A DNA stretch of 18,287 nucleotides from Baffinella frigidus (Eukaryota; Cryptophyceae; Cryptomonadales; Baffinellaceae): assembly GCA_026770585.1 (NCBI GenBank), contig MU646327.1, positions 641,314 to 659,600 on the forward strand. The letters are read 5' to 3'. Made by a program: the position numbers and the translations under genes. Within the stretch, counting starts at the first letter, position 1. Each line of letters opens with the position of its first letter. The notes beneath the pieces were generated by a model. It did not search any database, was not told the DNA's origin, and worked only from the letters and a program-made list of their open reading frames with translations. This document shows positions 1 through 7,288 of this stretch, piece by piece.

Positions 1-92
1 CCTCTCTCTCTTCTCTGAGTCCGGAGACGGATGCCGTTACACACGCGGAACGCAGGGGTAACATCTAACCTCTAACCTCTCACCCCTAAACC

Positions 93-168
93 TTAGGGGG
101 TCCGGTGAAGCTGGGGCCTCCGAATGAGGGTGTGCTCTTCGACGGTCTCATCAAGATGGACCTCCAAA
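93..168 (-). pseudogene. Duplicated terminal-exon-like fragment, copy A
   Basis: A 76-nt minus-strand segment that follows an AG and encodes SLEVHLDETVEEHTLIRRP and a few more residues before a stop at 93-95. Its near-identical partner lies at 378-453. Both could be last exons of one minus-strand gene, or remnants of one. The upstream side of copy A is a CT microsatellite rather than a normal intron end, so this copy is probably not functional. I do not recognise the peptide. Confidence 0.3.
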
Positions 169-244
169 CTCCTCAGTAAAGCAACTGTTTCTCTCTCTCG
201 CTCTCTCTCTCTCTCCCTCTCTGCCTCTCTCCTTCTCCCTCTCT

Positions 245-288
<44 letters not shown>

Positions 289-377
289 AGTCCTGAGACG
301 GATGCCGTCACACACGTAGGGCGCAGGGGTAACCTCCAATCTCCAAACCCTAAACCCTAAACCCTGACCCCTACACC

Positions 378-453
378 TTAGGGGGTCCGGTGAAGCTGGG
401 GCCTCCGAATGAGGGGGTGCTCTTCGACGGTCTTATCAAGATGGACCTCCAAA
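378..453 (-). CDS. Candidate 3'-terminal exon fragment, copy B
   Basis: Partner of the fragment at 93-168. Reading on the minus strand, a good 3' splice-site context (CCTTTTGTCTCGCCAG) directly precedes it at 454-469. It then encodes SLEVHLDKTVEEHPLIRRP and a few more residues to a stop. The differences from copy A (E/K, T/P) keep the frame open, which suggests past coding constraint. No further exon of the same gene could be placed in this window, because the upstream side is a CA/GACA microsatellite and repeats. Function unknown. Confidence 0.35.
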
Positions 454-516
454 CTGGCGAGACAAAAGGCCGCTGGGACGCCCCCGAACACTGGTGTGTT
501 TTTGCACTTCACACAG

Positions 517-641
517 CCACATACACAGACATATAGATAGACATGCATACAGGCAGACAGCCAGACAGATACACAGGCACATACACAGACACAGACAGAC
601 AGCCAGACACAGACACACAGACACACACACGCTCACAAACA
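517..641. repeat. CA/GACA microsatellite
   Basis: A simple-repeat tract of CACAGACA, CAGACAGC and CATACACAGA units. It separates two copies of a ~48-bp segment (CCGCTGGGACGCCCCCGAAC... at 469-517 and CCGCTGGAACGCCCCCAAAC... at 651-702). A third partial copy lies at about 739-763. Open frames through it are microsatellite translations. Confidence 0.85.
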
Positions 642-769
642 GACACACCCTGCCGCTGGAACGCCCCCAAACACTGTTTTTTTTGCACTTCACGCCCCTC
701 CCCACGCCACGCACCACGCTCCTCCCCGTTTGTTGGGCCGCTATGACGCCCCCAGTTTCCAGTACGACG

Positions 770-1080
770 TCCTTGCAGTTTCAGCCGAGCTTTACGTTTT
801 CCGGGGCAGACGGACGCAGTGGGTAATGGGAAGCAGGGTTCAGGGTTGTCGGGTCATGGAAAGCATGGGCTGAGGTGGGTTGTGTTGCGATGGGCATATT
901 CCTGGTGTCGGTCCTCGCAATTCCAGCCGAGTGTTACGGTTTCCGGGACAGACGGACGCGTGGGCTGATGAGGTGGGTTGGGTGGCGATGGGAGCTTTCC
1001 GGGGCAGACTGAGGTCTTTGGAGGGGCTGACCCGCCTTGATAGGGACCCGACTCGCCTCGATTGGTTTCTGGGAAAATAA
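770..1080. repeat. Direct duplication, ~140-bp period; no gene recognised
   Basis: The segment at about 772-826 (TTGCAGTTTCAGCCGAGCTTTACG...CAGACGGACGC) recurs at about 915-960 (CTCGCAATTCCAGCCGAGTGTTACG...CAGACGGACGC). Both are followed by a GTGGGTTG-rich stretch. The region is GC-rich and open in places, but no codon pattern or motif supports a gene. Confidence 0.6.
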
Positions 1081-1198
1081 GAAATTCAATGGCTCCAAGA
1101 TAGGAGGGGCTGACGAGGTGGCGCGGGTGGCGCAGGTTTGTGGTGTCGGAGCCGACGTTCGTCCCTAAGAAAGGCTCCAGCCCCGGAAATGGGGACCA

Positions 1199-1592
1199 GG
1201 TGCGATCTCATGAGGAAAATAATTTATTTTGAATTTCCAGGTTAGGGGTTTCACCAGGGTTTCACCAGGACGAAATCTCCACGTCGATGTTGACAGCGCA
1301 GATAGGCTTGGTACCATGGAACCGTGCAATTAGTCAAAAGGTGCGATCTCATGTGGAAACTGGTTTGTTTTCAATCTCCAGGTCAGGGTTTCTAGCTCTG
1401 CTCCACTTGAATCGGGCTCACCAAAATGGTGAGCCCGAATCGCAACGGTTCGCCAAAAGTTGATAAATTCCCTCGAAAAAGTAGGCTTTTGACGATTTGG
1501 GTCGAATAAAAGGACACAATCGATTTAGTCAACCCAAGTGAAACAGAGCTAGGGTTCACCATGACGAAATCTCCACGTCGTCAGTCTAGAGT
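1199..1592. repeat. Direct duplication whose second copy carries a TIR element
   Basis: Unit A (1199-1296: GGTGCGATCTCATG... to CGAAATCTCCACGTCG) recurs as unit B. Unit B is split into 1341-1391 and 1553-1580 by the TIR element at 1392-1552. Unit A therefore serves as a nearby empty-site version of unit B. Confidence 0.75.
1392..1552. mobile_element. F4 TIR element (MITE-like), copy 1
   Basis: The ends are inverted repeats: CTAGCTCTGCTCCACTTG on the left, and CTAGCTCTGTTTCACTTGGG when the right end is read in reverse. Next to the left arm is a perfect 12-bp palindrome, TCGGGCTCACCA-AAA-TGGTGAGCCCGA (1412-1438). The element has no coding capacity. It interrupts a direct repeat, and the flanks share GGTT(T), a possible short target duplication. 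Related copies lie at 9101-9221, 11616-11734, 13972-14130 and 16991-17130. Confidence 0.75.
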
Positions 1593-1744
1593 GCGGAGCT
1601 TCCTTTCAGGTTGCGCGGGTACTAACATGTGAGGTAAAGCCTCTTGGAACCGCCGTGGATCATGGTCAGGTTAGAGGAGACCGTGTGCAGCCGTGCAGTT
1701 GAGCATACAAACCATGTTGATTTTGCGGATAGACTCGTAAGGGT

Positions 1745-1985
1745 AGACGCCCTAATTCCGGCATCAACCTCCTTCCGGCATTCCGTAAGGTGCTACGGTA
1801 GGCAATACAGTAGGGTACTACGGAACGCCGGAATTAGGGTGATGCCGGAATTAGGGCGTAGGTTGATACCGGAATTAGGGCGTCTGCCCGTACGTTTGTG
1901 CAAACGAGGAGACGGCGTCTGCCTGTACGTTAGGGTGTCTGTCCGTACGTTCCTTACGGGCGTCTGCCCGTACGGTGTGCAAACG
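1745..1985. repeat. Foldback and tandem GCCGGAATTAGGG / CGTCTGCCCGTACG repeats
   Basis: CGCCCTAATTCCGGCATCAACC (about 1749-1770) pairs with GATGCCGGAATTAGGGCG (about 1841-1858) as the arms of a ~110-bp foldback. Its centre holds TTCCGTAAGGTGCTACGG...CTACGGAACG. Three direct copies of CCGGAATTAGGG follow, then about four copies of CGTCTGCCYGTACG up to about 1975. An open frame crosses the region, but repeats fully explain the sequence, so I do not call a gene. Confidence 0.6.
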
Positions 1986-2132
1986 AAGATACGACGTGGC
2001 GCTACCCATGATGACATTTATGGGATACCCATACAATCGCGAAATGCAGGGTGTCACAGTGCGCTGACACGCGGCCACGGCAGGGCTATCTCCTGGTGTG
2101 GATAACGCGACCGCTCAACGCGGCTGGCACTC

Positions 2133-2430
2133 ACGTGCGGGGGGGGGACGCGCCTCTGCACGACCCCGAGATCGTGCGCCCCCTTCTCCGTTAGGACCTT
2201 GTTAGGGTTGCGGGTTGCGGGTTTAGGGGGGCGCACGCGTGTGGGGGGCGCGCACGATTTCGGGGCACGTTCTGGGGGGGGACGCGCCACTGCTCGACGC
2301 TGAGATCGGGCGCTCCCTTTACCGTTAGGACCTTGTTAGGGTTTAGGGTTCAGGGTTTAGGGTTTAGGGTGTAGGGTGTAGGGTTTAGGGTTTAGGGTTT
2401 AGGGTTTAGGGTTTGGGGTTTAGAGTTTGG
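2133..2430. repeat. ~70-bp direct repeat followed by interstitial TTTAGGG array
   Basis: GGGGGGGACGCGCC...CGTTAGGACCTTGTTAGGGTT occurs at 2137-2210 and again at 2274-2342. The second copy runs into degenerate plant-type telomere repeats (TTTAGGG with TTCAGGG, GTAGGG and TTTGGGG variants) at 2337-2430. This is an interstitial tract, because unique sequence continues on both sides. Confidence 0.85.
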
Positions 2431-3011
2431 ACCTTGAGGACCTTTAGGCCCGCCACCCGCCTGCTGAGAGTCAACTGCTTTAATTATTTGCCCGCCCCCT
2501 GATTTGAACGAGCGGGGGTTTGAGATATCCGGTTATCCCCTGGTACGAATAGGCCAGCCTTAAAAGATCAGCATGCTTCACTTCGGAGGGCTGGTGGCTA
2601 TCACGCTACCGAGGTTACTCGAAATCCGGACGAGATCGAGTGAGGCCGAGCCACAAGATAATGCTTGAGGGGCCTATCTAAATCTGAGATGTAGCCTTCG
2701 TGTAGTAACTTTCGTGAGGTTGGTCACGTAACTAGGCGAAAATAGCCCAGACGCGAGGTTGAAACACCCTATCCTGGTACAAATGTGTACAACCCCACAT
2801 ATAAATAGGACCCTCCAGCACTCTCGAGTGGAGCTGGGACCTGCCGCACTTGAATGTTATTTGCCGCTTCTGAGACTCGCAGGATCCCTCTCCAGAGTGA
2901 CCCCGCCTGGATAGTTCGGGGTCGCTCTGGAGATAATCCACTTGACATGCCCCACTTTCACGCACATTCTTCACCCGCCAGGGTCCCAGCTGAGACTTTA
3001 ACGCCAGCTGG
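2431..3011. other. Gene-free stretch with one strong hairpin
   Basis: I see no supported exon here. A hairpin at about 2889-2935 (TCTCCAGAGTGACCCC ... GGGGTCGCTCTGGAGA) has a 16-bp stem with one mismatch and a 13-nt loop. A TATA-like TATAAATA occurs at about 2800, but no transcript start or gene can be tied to it. The stretch ends at the U2-like sequence. Confidence 0.4.
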
Positions 3012-3038
3012 GATCGGCCTTTTGGCCCAGATCAAGTG

Positions 3039-3277
3039 CACAGGGGTTACTCACGAGTGAGGTCCCACACCACTCGTAGGGTGGTCCTAGGCCCATAGGC
3101 GTACAGAGGTACCTCGCTCATAAGAAAGCGCACCCCCCTAGGACCCTACAGTAGGACCATGCCTAGGATCCTAGGGCGGTCCTAGGGGGGGGGCGGTTTC
3201 TTATGAGCGAGGTACAGGGGTAGGCCTACTGTAGGCTCCTACGGCGTAGCGGACCTTAGTTTCGAGTAACCCCTGTA
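3039..3277. mobile_element. F1-like TIR element inside the U2-like sequence
   Basis: The ends are CAGGGGTTACTCACGAG on the left and CTCGAGTAACCCCTG on the right (TTTCGAGTAACCCCTG on the + strand), flanked by CA (3039-3040, probably a mutated TA) and TA (3276-3277). A TA target duplication fits. A second element of family F1 (3102-3222) sits inside it. Without that insert it would be about 115 bp, the size of F1 elements, and its middle shares the CCTAGG/GTAGGCCTACTGTAGG theme. Confidence 0.65.
3102..3222. mobile_element. F1 TIR element, copy 1 (nested)
   Basis: It starts TACAGAGGTACCTCGCTCAT and ends with the inverted form GTTTCTTATGAGCGAGGTAC. The body is a C-run, CCTAGGACCCTACAGTAGG, CATGCCTAGGATCC and a G-run, so the whole element is nearly palindromic. 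It is inserted in the element that interrupts the U2-like sequence. The extreme right end reads ACAGGGGTA rather than ACCCCTGTA, a local rearrangement. Confidence 0.85.
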
Positions 3278-3345
3278 GTATCTGTTCACATCAGCTAAAT
3301 CTCCGATGCTCGACGCATAGCACCATTCGGTGATTGCATGTGGTG

Positions 3346-3471
3346 TACAGGGGTACCTCGCTCATAAGAAAGCGCCCCCCCCCCCCTCTAGGACCACCAT
3401 AGGTCCCTAGGCATAGGCCTACTGTAGGATCCTAGGGGGAGGTGGTTTCTTATGAGCGAGGTACCCCTGTA
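3346..3471. mobile_element. F1 TIR element, copy 2
   Basis: TACAGGGGTACCTCGCTCAT and its inverted counterpart ATGAGCGAGGTACCCCTGTA form the ends, with a C-run and CCTAGGACCACCATAGG between them. Host sequence CTCGACGCATAGCACCATTC lies 37 bp before the left end (3309) and recurs right after the right end (3472). The element therefore sits at the junction of a host duplication. Confidence 0.9.
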
Positions 3472-3521
3472 CTCGACGCATAGCATCATTCGCGATTAAC
3501 TCTATTCCCGTGCTCCCGCAG

Positions 3522-3728
3522 GCCGACGAGAGCGACCGGCCCTCCCGCCTCATGATCCTTGACGCTGCATCCCTCGCGCCCCCTTCCTCCTCCGACAGCA
3601 TCTCCCCGCTGCGCAGCGGGGAGGTGCTGGGCGCCGGGGCGGTAGCGGCGGTTGCGCTCCCGGGCAGCGTGCCGTACGGGCTCCACTCCGCGTGGCTGCC
3701 CTTCGATGAGCTCCCGGTGAGGAAGTGA
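3522..3728 (+). CDS. C-terminal exon, carotenoid cleavage oxygenase-like
   Basis: This 207-nt exon follows the 3' splice site TGCTCCCGCAG (3511-3521) and reads 68 codons in phase 0 to TGA. It holds GAVAAVALPGSVPYGLHSAW. VALP..VPYG(F/L)H..W matches the last motif of the RPE65/carotenoid cleavage dioxygenase family, which acts on carotenoid or apocarotenoid double bonds using non-haem iron held by four histidines. The H in YGLH would be the fourth iron ligand. The first three ligands and the rest of the propeller are not in this window, so upstream exons must lie beyond an intron longer than 3.5 kb, or this is an orphan fragment. U2-like debris and F1 elements lie just upstream. The family call is fairly safe; gene integrity is unknown. 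Confidence 0.72.
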   Translation, partial: ADESDRPSRLMILDAASLAPPSSSDSISPLRSGEVLGAGAVAAVALPGSVPYGLHSAWLPFDELPVRK

Positions 3729-3831
3729 GGAAGGAGTGACCGAGGCGTGTTGGATTTTATCGTGCGTGTATGAACACTGTTGATGTCTGATGTCTACAGA
3801 AATGACTTCTCTCCGCCCGAGGCGGATCATG

Positions 3832-3952
3832 TACAGAGGTACCTCGCTCATAAGAAACCGCACCCCCCTAGGACCCTACAGTAGGACCATGCCTAGGATC
3901 CTAGGGCGGTCCTAGGGGGGGGGCGGTTTCTTATGAGCGAGGTACCCCTGTA
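3832..3952. mobile_element. F1 TIR element, copy 3
   Basis: TACAGAGGTACCTCGCTCAT ... ATGAGCGAGGTACCCCTGTA, with the same GTAGGACCATGCCTAGGATCC core as copy 1. It abuts copy 4 and shares the terminal TA, which fits TA-targeted insertion into or next to another copy. Confidence 0.9.
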
Positions 3953-4076
3953 CAGAGGTACCTCGCTCATAAGAAAGCGCACCCCCGTAGGCCCAATACA
4001 GGGCCCCAGGCATAGGCCTACATGTACTGCAGGGTCCTAGGAGGAGGCGCTTTCTTATGAGCGAGTTACCCCTGTA
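3951..4076. mobile_element. F1 TIR element, copy 4
   Basis: It begins in the TA that ends copy 3 (TACAGAGGTACCTCGCTCAT) and ends GCGAGTTACCCCTGTA. The core is GTAGGCCCAATACAGGGCCC. Like its neighbours it has no coding capacity. Confidence 0.88.
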
Positions 4077-4178
4077 CACGGGGTACCAGGACCACCGTAG
4101 GACCCTAGGCATGGTCTTACTGTAGGGTCCTAGGGGGGGGGGCGCTTTCTTATTTCTTATGAGCGAGGTACCCCTGTA
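4074..4178. mobile_element. F1 TIR element, copy 5 (left arm deleted)
   Basis: It starts TACACGGGGTACC directly in the tail of copy 4 but lacks the CTCGCTCATAAGAAA part of the left arm. The right arm is complete, with a duplicated TTTCTTA (CTTTCTTATTTCTTATGAGC). The shape suggests internal loss at the tip of the hairpin arm. Confidence 0.8.
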
Positions 4179-4183
4179 CCACC

Positions 4184-4234
4184 TGAGCATCCTGCGTGGC
4201 GGAGTGGATGCGGTCGAGCCACTGGATGCGAGCC
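4184..4234 (-). CDS. Candidate small exon between two F1 elements
   Basis: On the minus strand, AG from the end of F1 copy 6 (CCCTGTAG) is followed by 51 nt that read ARIQWLDRIHSATQDAQ. CAG|GTGGTACAG then runs into F1 copy 5. The peptide looks like an ordinary amphipathic helix, and both splice-like borders involve TIR-element sequence. The plus strand is also open (HLSILRGGVDAVEPLDAS), so the strand is uncertain. No partner exon is established. It may be a remnant of an exon hit repeatedly by F1. Confidence 0.3.
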
Positions 4235-4355
4235 TACAGGGGTACCTCGCTCATAAGAAACTGCCCCCCCCCTAGGACCACCATAGGGCCCTAGGCATGG
4301 TCCTACTGTAGGGTCCTAGGGGGAGGCAGTTTCTTATGAGCGAGGTACCCCTGTA
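4235..4355. mobile_element. F1 TIR element, copy 6
   Basis: A complete copy: TACAGGGGTACCTCGCTCAT ... ATGAGCGAGGTACCCCTGTA. The last TA is also the first TA of the F2 element that follows at once. Insertion of one family at the edge of the other recurs at 7594-7815. Confidence 0.9.
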
Positions 4356-4457
4356 TCCCTTGAGTACCCATAGGGCCAATATGCACCCTAACTCATCCTA
4401 GGCAGGTCCTAGGACCCTACCGTAGGGTGTATGAGCCTACTGGGTACTTGAGGGATA
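4354..4457. mobile_element. F2 TIR element, copy 1
   Basis: The ends are TATCCCTTGAGTACCCA and its inverse TGGGTACTTGAGGGATA. Inside are CATCCTAGGCAGGTCCTAGG and ACCGTAGGGTGTATGAGCCTAC, shared with the F2 copies at 7713-7815 and 9545-9649. It is short and non-coding. Confidence 0.85.
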
Positions 4458-4854
4458 GGTAGGGGAAAAGGGCCATCCCCGTAGTGAGAGGCGCGTGGAG
4501 TGTGGCGTGGGCAGGGGGCGAGGGATTGGGCCCACACGAGGGTCTTCTACGCTGAAATTCCCAACTCTGAACTCCTCCAGTTCAGGGGAAGTAGCTTATG
4601 GTACTTGACTACATGTGCGGTAGATGCAAGGGCTCCTACACGAGACGCGGTCCTAGGAACCCTACACGCAGGGCCTACCGTACGCGCCCCTAGGAGCCCT
4701 AGGGCACCACCCTACAGTGTACACCTGCTCTGCTCATCTAGTCCACGCACGTATGCCAGCTACCCTGCATTCTCCTCGGTTCCCGATAACCATGCGGTTC
4801 AGGAAAAAGCAAAGCTTGCTTCACTCGTCCGTCCTAATCTACCCCCATCCTACT
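4458..4854. other. Spacer downstream of gene 1; degraded repeat, no gene
   Basis: A short hairpin (CTGAACTCCTCCAGTTCAG) lies at about 4566-4584. The stretch with GGTCCTAGGAACCCTAC and CGCCCCTAGGAGCCCTAGGG at about 4650-4705 resembles F1/F2 cores and is probably a decayed element. It should hold the 3' untranslated region of gene 1 on the minus strand. I could not pick a poly(A) signal. Confidence 0.4.
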
Positions 4855-6460
4855 CTACCCGCCCCCCTCCTTGCCGCCCTCCCCCGCTGCACTCGCCTTA
4901 GCAGCAGCAGCCTTTGCCTTGCGCGTCTTGTTGATCTCCGCCTTGCGATCCTCTGCCTCCCTAGCGACGACAGCACGCTCCCCCACGCGAGACTGCAGCA
5001 TCTTGAGGGACTGCTTCATGGTGGCGCGCAGCGCCGCGCGCCACTTGACGCTGGCCTCGTCCTTCTTCCCCTCCCCCCCCCCGTCCTGGATGAGCTCCAT
5101 CTCCAGCACGGTCTGGGCGGTGAGCGCGAAGGAGTGGCGCCCGGCGCGCAGCCGGAGCACTTCGCGCCATGTCTCCTTGCGCGCGCCCTTCCCCGCGCCG
5201 ATCGTCGCCACCCCCTCCAGCACAAACTCGGCGTACTGCGTCGAGACAGACGTGGGGAACTGCCGCTCCAGCACGCCCCACTCCACCTCCACGGTTTTCC
5301 CCTTCACCCGCAGCTCCTCCATAAACACTTCCCCTGCACAACGCGCGCTTGCACGTCACTTTCGTCTCGAAAGACAACTGAATCAGTTCCCTAATTGGCG
5401 TTTTCAATTAATCATGAGGCCTAATTAAATTTACTATGCCCTAACTGATTTCTCCTATTCAACTGCTGTTGAAAAGGAACTGATTCAGTTATCTTCCGAG
5501 ATGAACTTCACCGGATGCGTGGGATGCGCACCATAGAGAAAACCCTGCAGTGCTGATGTTGGTGCCATATCGCTGCGGCTAAGACAGCACTGCCTGTGAA
5601 GCTCGTCCGAGAACCAGCTCCAGGCTACGCACTACGCAAGCTCGCCCCTGGCGAGCTGAGCTCCCTGCAACCTCCTCCTCTCTAACCCTGAGCGGCCTCG
5701 TGCCCCCCCCGTGGAGAGCAGAGGCTAGCTGCAGGACACGCGCACGGCGCGTGTCAAAGAATGGCACAGCACATTTCAGTCGAACGCGGCGTGGGATAAA
5801 CTGGCGTCCAATGCGACGTGCTGCGTGCTCGCCCTCGAAGGGCAGAAAGATGAGGGCTTTAATCCCACCTCCCACAATCACTCTCGCGCCAGATTAGCAC
5901 CCTACCAAGCGTACTGAGGAACGCTTAGGGTGAGCTCAAAATCGGACGCTGGGAACCGCACCAGGGGAGCCCTTGCTCCCCCGAGCCTGACTAGGGGGCG
6001 CCACGCACTCGCAAGACAACTCGTGTGCGGCGCTTCCTGGTGGGTGCGAACCTGTCACCGCCGAGTGGTCGATGGCGGGCCCGTTGACCTCCACCGCGGC
6101 CATGTGCCACTCGGTGCGGAAGTCGGGCGTGCTCACGTACTCGTATACGTTTGTGATGTCCCAGTCTAGCATGACGCTGGTCGAGATTCCTTTCACGATC
6201 GGTTTGCGAGCTATGCGGTACTTCATCATATACCACGCCAGGAGCCCCATGAGGACGGTCAAAATCAAGCTTGCGAACGGCAAGAGCGTGTTGATCCAGC
6301 TCCCTTCCTCGCCCTCGTCCTGGTATTCGCCGGAGCGCCCCTGCGACGCCGGCCTCTGCCTTTCCTTTTCAGGTGCAGGATGCTGCGCCCGCCGATTCGC
6401 CTGCTCTTCCCCTCCCCCCGTCGCCGCGCCGCTCATCTCTTCCATCCACGCTGAGGGCAT
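4855..6460 (-). CDS. Gene 1: membrane-anchored SRPBCC/START-like protein
   Basis: Two exons, 6460-6052 and 5333-4855, join across a 718-nt GT-AG intron (donor CAG|GTTCGC, acceptor GTGCAG|GGG, phase 1) to give a 295-residue protein. I chose the first in-frame ATG after an upstream TGA. Residues 1-52 are polar and probably disordered. A single membrane segment (WINTLLPFASLILTVLMGLL) follows. The rest looks like an SRPBCC (Bet v 1/START-like) lipid-binding fold: TSVMLDWDITNVYEYVSTPD resembles strand 1 and helix 1, DFRTEW the following loop, and a long C-terminal helix includes LRATMKQSLKMLQSRV. The tail is rich in K, A and E, then glycine. Splicing joins HSAVTG to EVFMEELRVKG, completing the fold, which supports the model. 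Such proteins carry lipids or other hydrophobic ligands; the ligand here is unknown. Confidence 0.8.
5334..6051 (-). other. Gene 1 intron (718 nt)
   Basis: It carries a 135-bp TIR element about 32 nt upstream of the 3' splice site, plus several small hairpins. Examples on the + strand are CCCTACCAAGCGT...ACGCTTAGGG at about 5900-5930 and GGGGAGCCCTTGCTCCCC at about 5965-5982. Unlike the introns of genes 2 and 3 it has no telomere-like array. I see no hidden gene in it. Confidence 0.75.
5366..5500. mobile_element. TIR element in gene 1 intron
   Basis: Arms CTCGAAAGACAACTGAATCA.. (5366-5390) and, reversed, CTCGGAAGATAACTGAATCA.. (5476-5500) match over 25 bp with two differences, and weaker pairing extends about 10 bp outward. 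The interior is AT-rich and non-coding. A similar end-like motif (CAGACTAATTCAGTTCC) occurs at about 9937-9953, so this may be a low-copy family. Confidence 0.75.
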
Positions 6461-6739
6461 AGTGACCACCACGCGCCCAAGGCCGGCCTCACAAGCTTGC
6501 CGTCGCAACGTTGCGAATCCCTTCGAGTTGACTAATTGAGGTTTGCCAATATTTGATGGTCAAAATATTTGATGGTCAAAAAACACAAACCTCTTCGTGA
6601 GTGAAGAAGTATTCCCCTTCCCCTCCTCCTTCTGCCCCCCCTCCTCCTCCTTTGACCGACCAAGGGCTCGAGTCTAGATTCACTTGGCCGGGAGGTACGC
6701 GCGTCCACTTGCCCGCTGCAGCTCCTTCCCGGGATCGAC
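6461..6739. promoter_or_regulatory. Upstream region of gene 1
   Basis: This lies between the ATG of gene 1 (minus) and the ATG of the candidate plus-strand ORF at 6740. It contains a tandem duplication of ATTTGATGGTCAAA (6552-6581) and the left terminus of the TIR element starting near 6579. No TATA box is obvious. Confidence 0.4.
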
Positions 6740-7288
6740 ATGGGAATCTCGTGCTCCTTGAACATGACGACGCACGAAGATCTGTGCCGGGGGGGCTTCC
6801 TCACCGGGGAGCGCGTGCGCCTTCTCGCTCGGAGGAACAGCTGCGAGGCTGCGGTTGGCTCCTGCAGCGCAGCCTCCCATTCTGGAGGCGGTGGCTGCGC
6901 CGGGGCTGGGTCTGCCGGTGCGGGGTCGATCGCGAAAGAGGCGGGGCAAGTTGAGGGGGGGGGGAACATCGGGGGTGGCTGGAGAAGGGCAGTGAGCTTT
7001 GGGACCATGCGGGGAGAGTACATGCAGCTGCGTGGCTCAGCGGATCTCGAAAAGGAGTGACTAAAGGTTCAGAGTCAGAGAGTGTTGTTGGATGGTGATC
7101 GAATAAAGGGCGTCTTCAAAAACACTTGTCAATGGTTTGCATTCCCGGTTGGCCCAGACCCCGGGACAGACTCTGCACGCGCTGCTGCTAGGGATCAAGC
7201 CCACACACATCCGAGGACCGTGGGGCAAGACTACGCACATCCGAGGCGGGGCAGAGGGAGAATACTTCTTCGGTTTCGAAGAGGTTTG
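6579..7288. mobile_element. Mutator-like (Pack-MULE-like) element, ~710 bp
   Basis: The ends are CAAACCTCTTCG...GAAGAAGTATTC (from 6586), and the same series reversed ending at 7288, imperfect over about 40 bp. Both sides carry the direct repeat TTGATGGTCA (6569-6578 and 7289-7298), a 10-bp target duplication. Seven extra bases (6579-6585) lie between the left repeat and the TIR. Long target duplications of 9-10 bp are typical of Mutator-like elements. No transposase is present; the interior is GC-rich and holds the ORF at 6740-7060, so it resembles a gene-carrying non-autonomous element. Confidence 0.6.
6740..7060 (+). CDS. Candidate 106-aa ORF inside the MULE-like element
   Basis: The ORF begins GACATGGGA, with G at -3 and +4, a strong start context. 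The N-terminus MGISCSLN fits an N-myristoylation signal (Gly2) plus a palmitoylatable Cys5, known from membrane-tethered signalling proteins. The rest is Gly/Ala/Ser-rich (GGGGCAGAGSAGAGS) and ends SADLEKE. Both strands are open here because of the GC content, so the coding strand is not certain. It may be a captured exon, a small real gene or chance. No homologue is recognised. Confidence 0.28.
   Translation: MGISCSLNMTTHEDLCRGGFLTGERVRLLARRNSCEAAVGSCSAASHSGGGGCAGAGSAGAGSIAKEAGQVEGGGNIGGGWRRAVSFGTMRGEYMQLRGSADLEKE

Larger units (their letters stand above)
1..455. repeat. Tandem ~285-bp direct duplication with CT microsatellite
   Basis: The block from about 10 to 173 recurs at about 290-457: GAGACGGATGCCGT, then a run of CCCTAAA-like repeats, then CCTTAGGGGGTCCGGTGAAG through to CATCTTGATGAGACC. 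A CT-rich microsatellite at about 188-285 separates the copies. The two short telomere-like stretches differ in length between copies, so they expanded or shrank after the duplication. Confidence 0.85.
3012..3308 (+). pseudogene. U2 snRNA-like 5' region, interrupted by nested TIR elements
   Basis: CGGCCTTTTGGC followed by AGATCAAGTG (3015-3038) matches the highly conserved 5' part of U2 spliceosomal RNA. After a 237-nt interruption the match resumes with TAGTATCTGTTC (3276-3287) and a short stem like U2 stem IIa (CATCAG...CCGATG). Removing the interruption gives AAGTG+TAGTATCTGTTC, the exact U2 order including the GUAGUA branch-site-pairing segment. Downstream I see no Sm-type AUUUUUG site and no U2 3' domains. 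The locus is therefore a truncated, interrupted pseudogene. The U2 comparison is from memory of the conserved family sequence. Confidence 0.7.

Noticed and set aside
93-360. Open frames reading RERERERE and SLSLSLSL
   Set aside because: Translations of the CT/GA microsatellite. The same artefact occurs at 15458-15733.
378-826. Open frames rich in VCVCVC, HRHRQT and similar
   Set aside because: They are translations of the CA/GACA tract, with no splice borders or conserved motif.
1644-2105. 153-codon plus-strand ORF
   Set aside because: It runs through foldback and tandem repeats (CCGGAATTAGGG, CGTCTGCCCGTACG), with no domain or splice support.
2480-2660. Possible tRNA (GTTCAAATC-like loop)
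   Set aside because: No acceptor, D-arm or anticodon stem could be built around it.
3419-4190. Frames containing QGYLAHKKPPPP, YRGTSLIR or SYERGT
   Set aside because: These peptides are encoded by the F1 TIR arms and recur wherever F1 is inserted, so they are not gene products.
3102-4355. CRISPR-like array from the repeated TACAGGGG/CCCCTGTA blocks
   Set aside because: The repeats are paired inverted ends of ~120-bp elements with variable spacing in a eukaryotic setting.
4871-5428. Long plus-strand ORF opposite gene 1 exon 2
   Set aside because: Antisense shadow of a GC-rich exon. The minus-strand frame joins in phase with exon 1 and gives a coherent domain.
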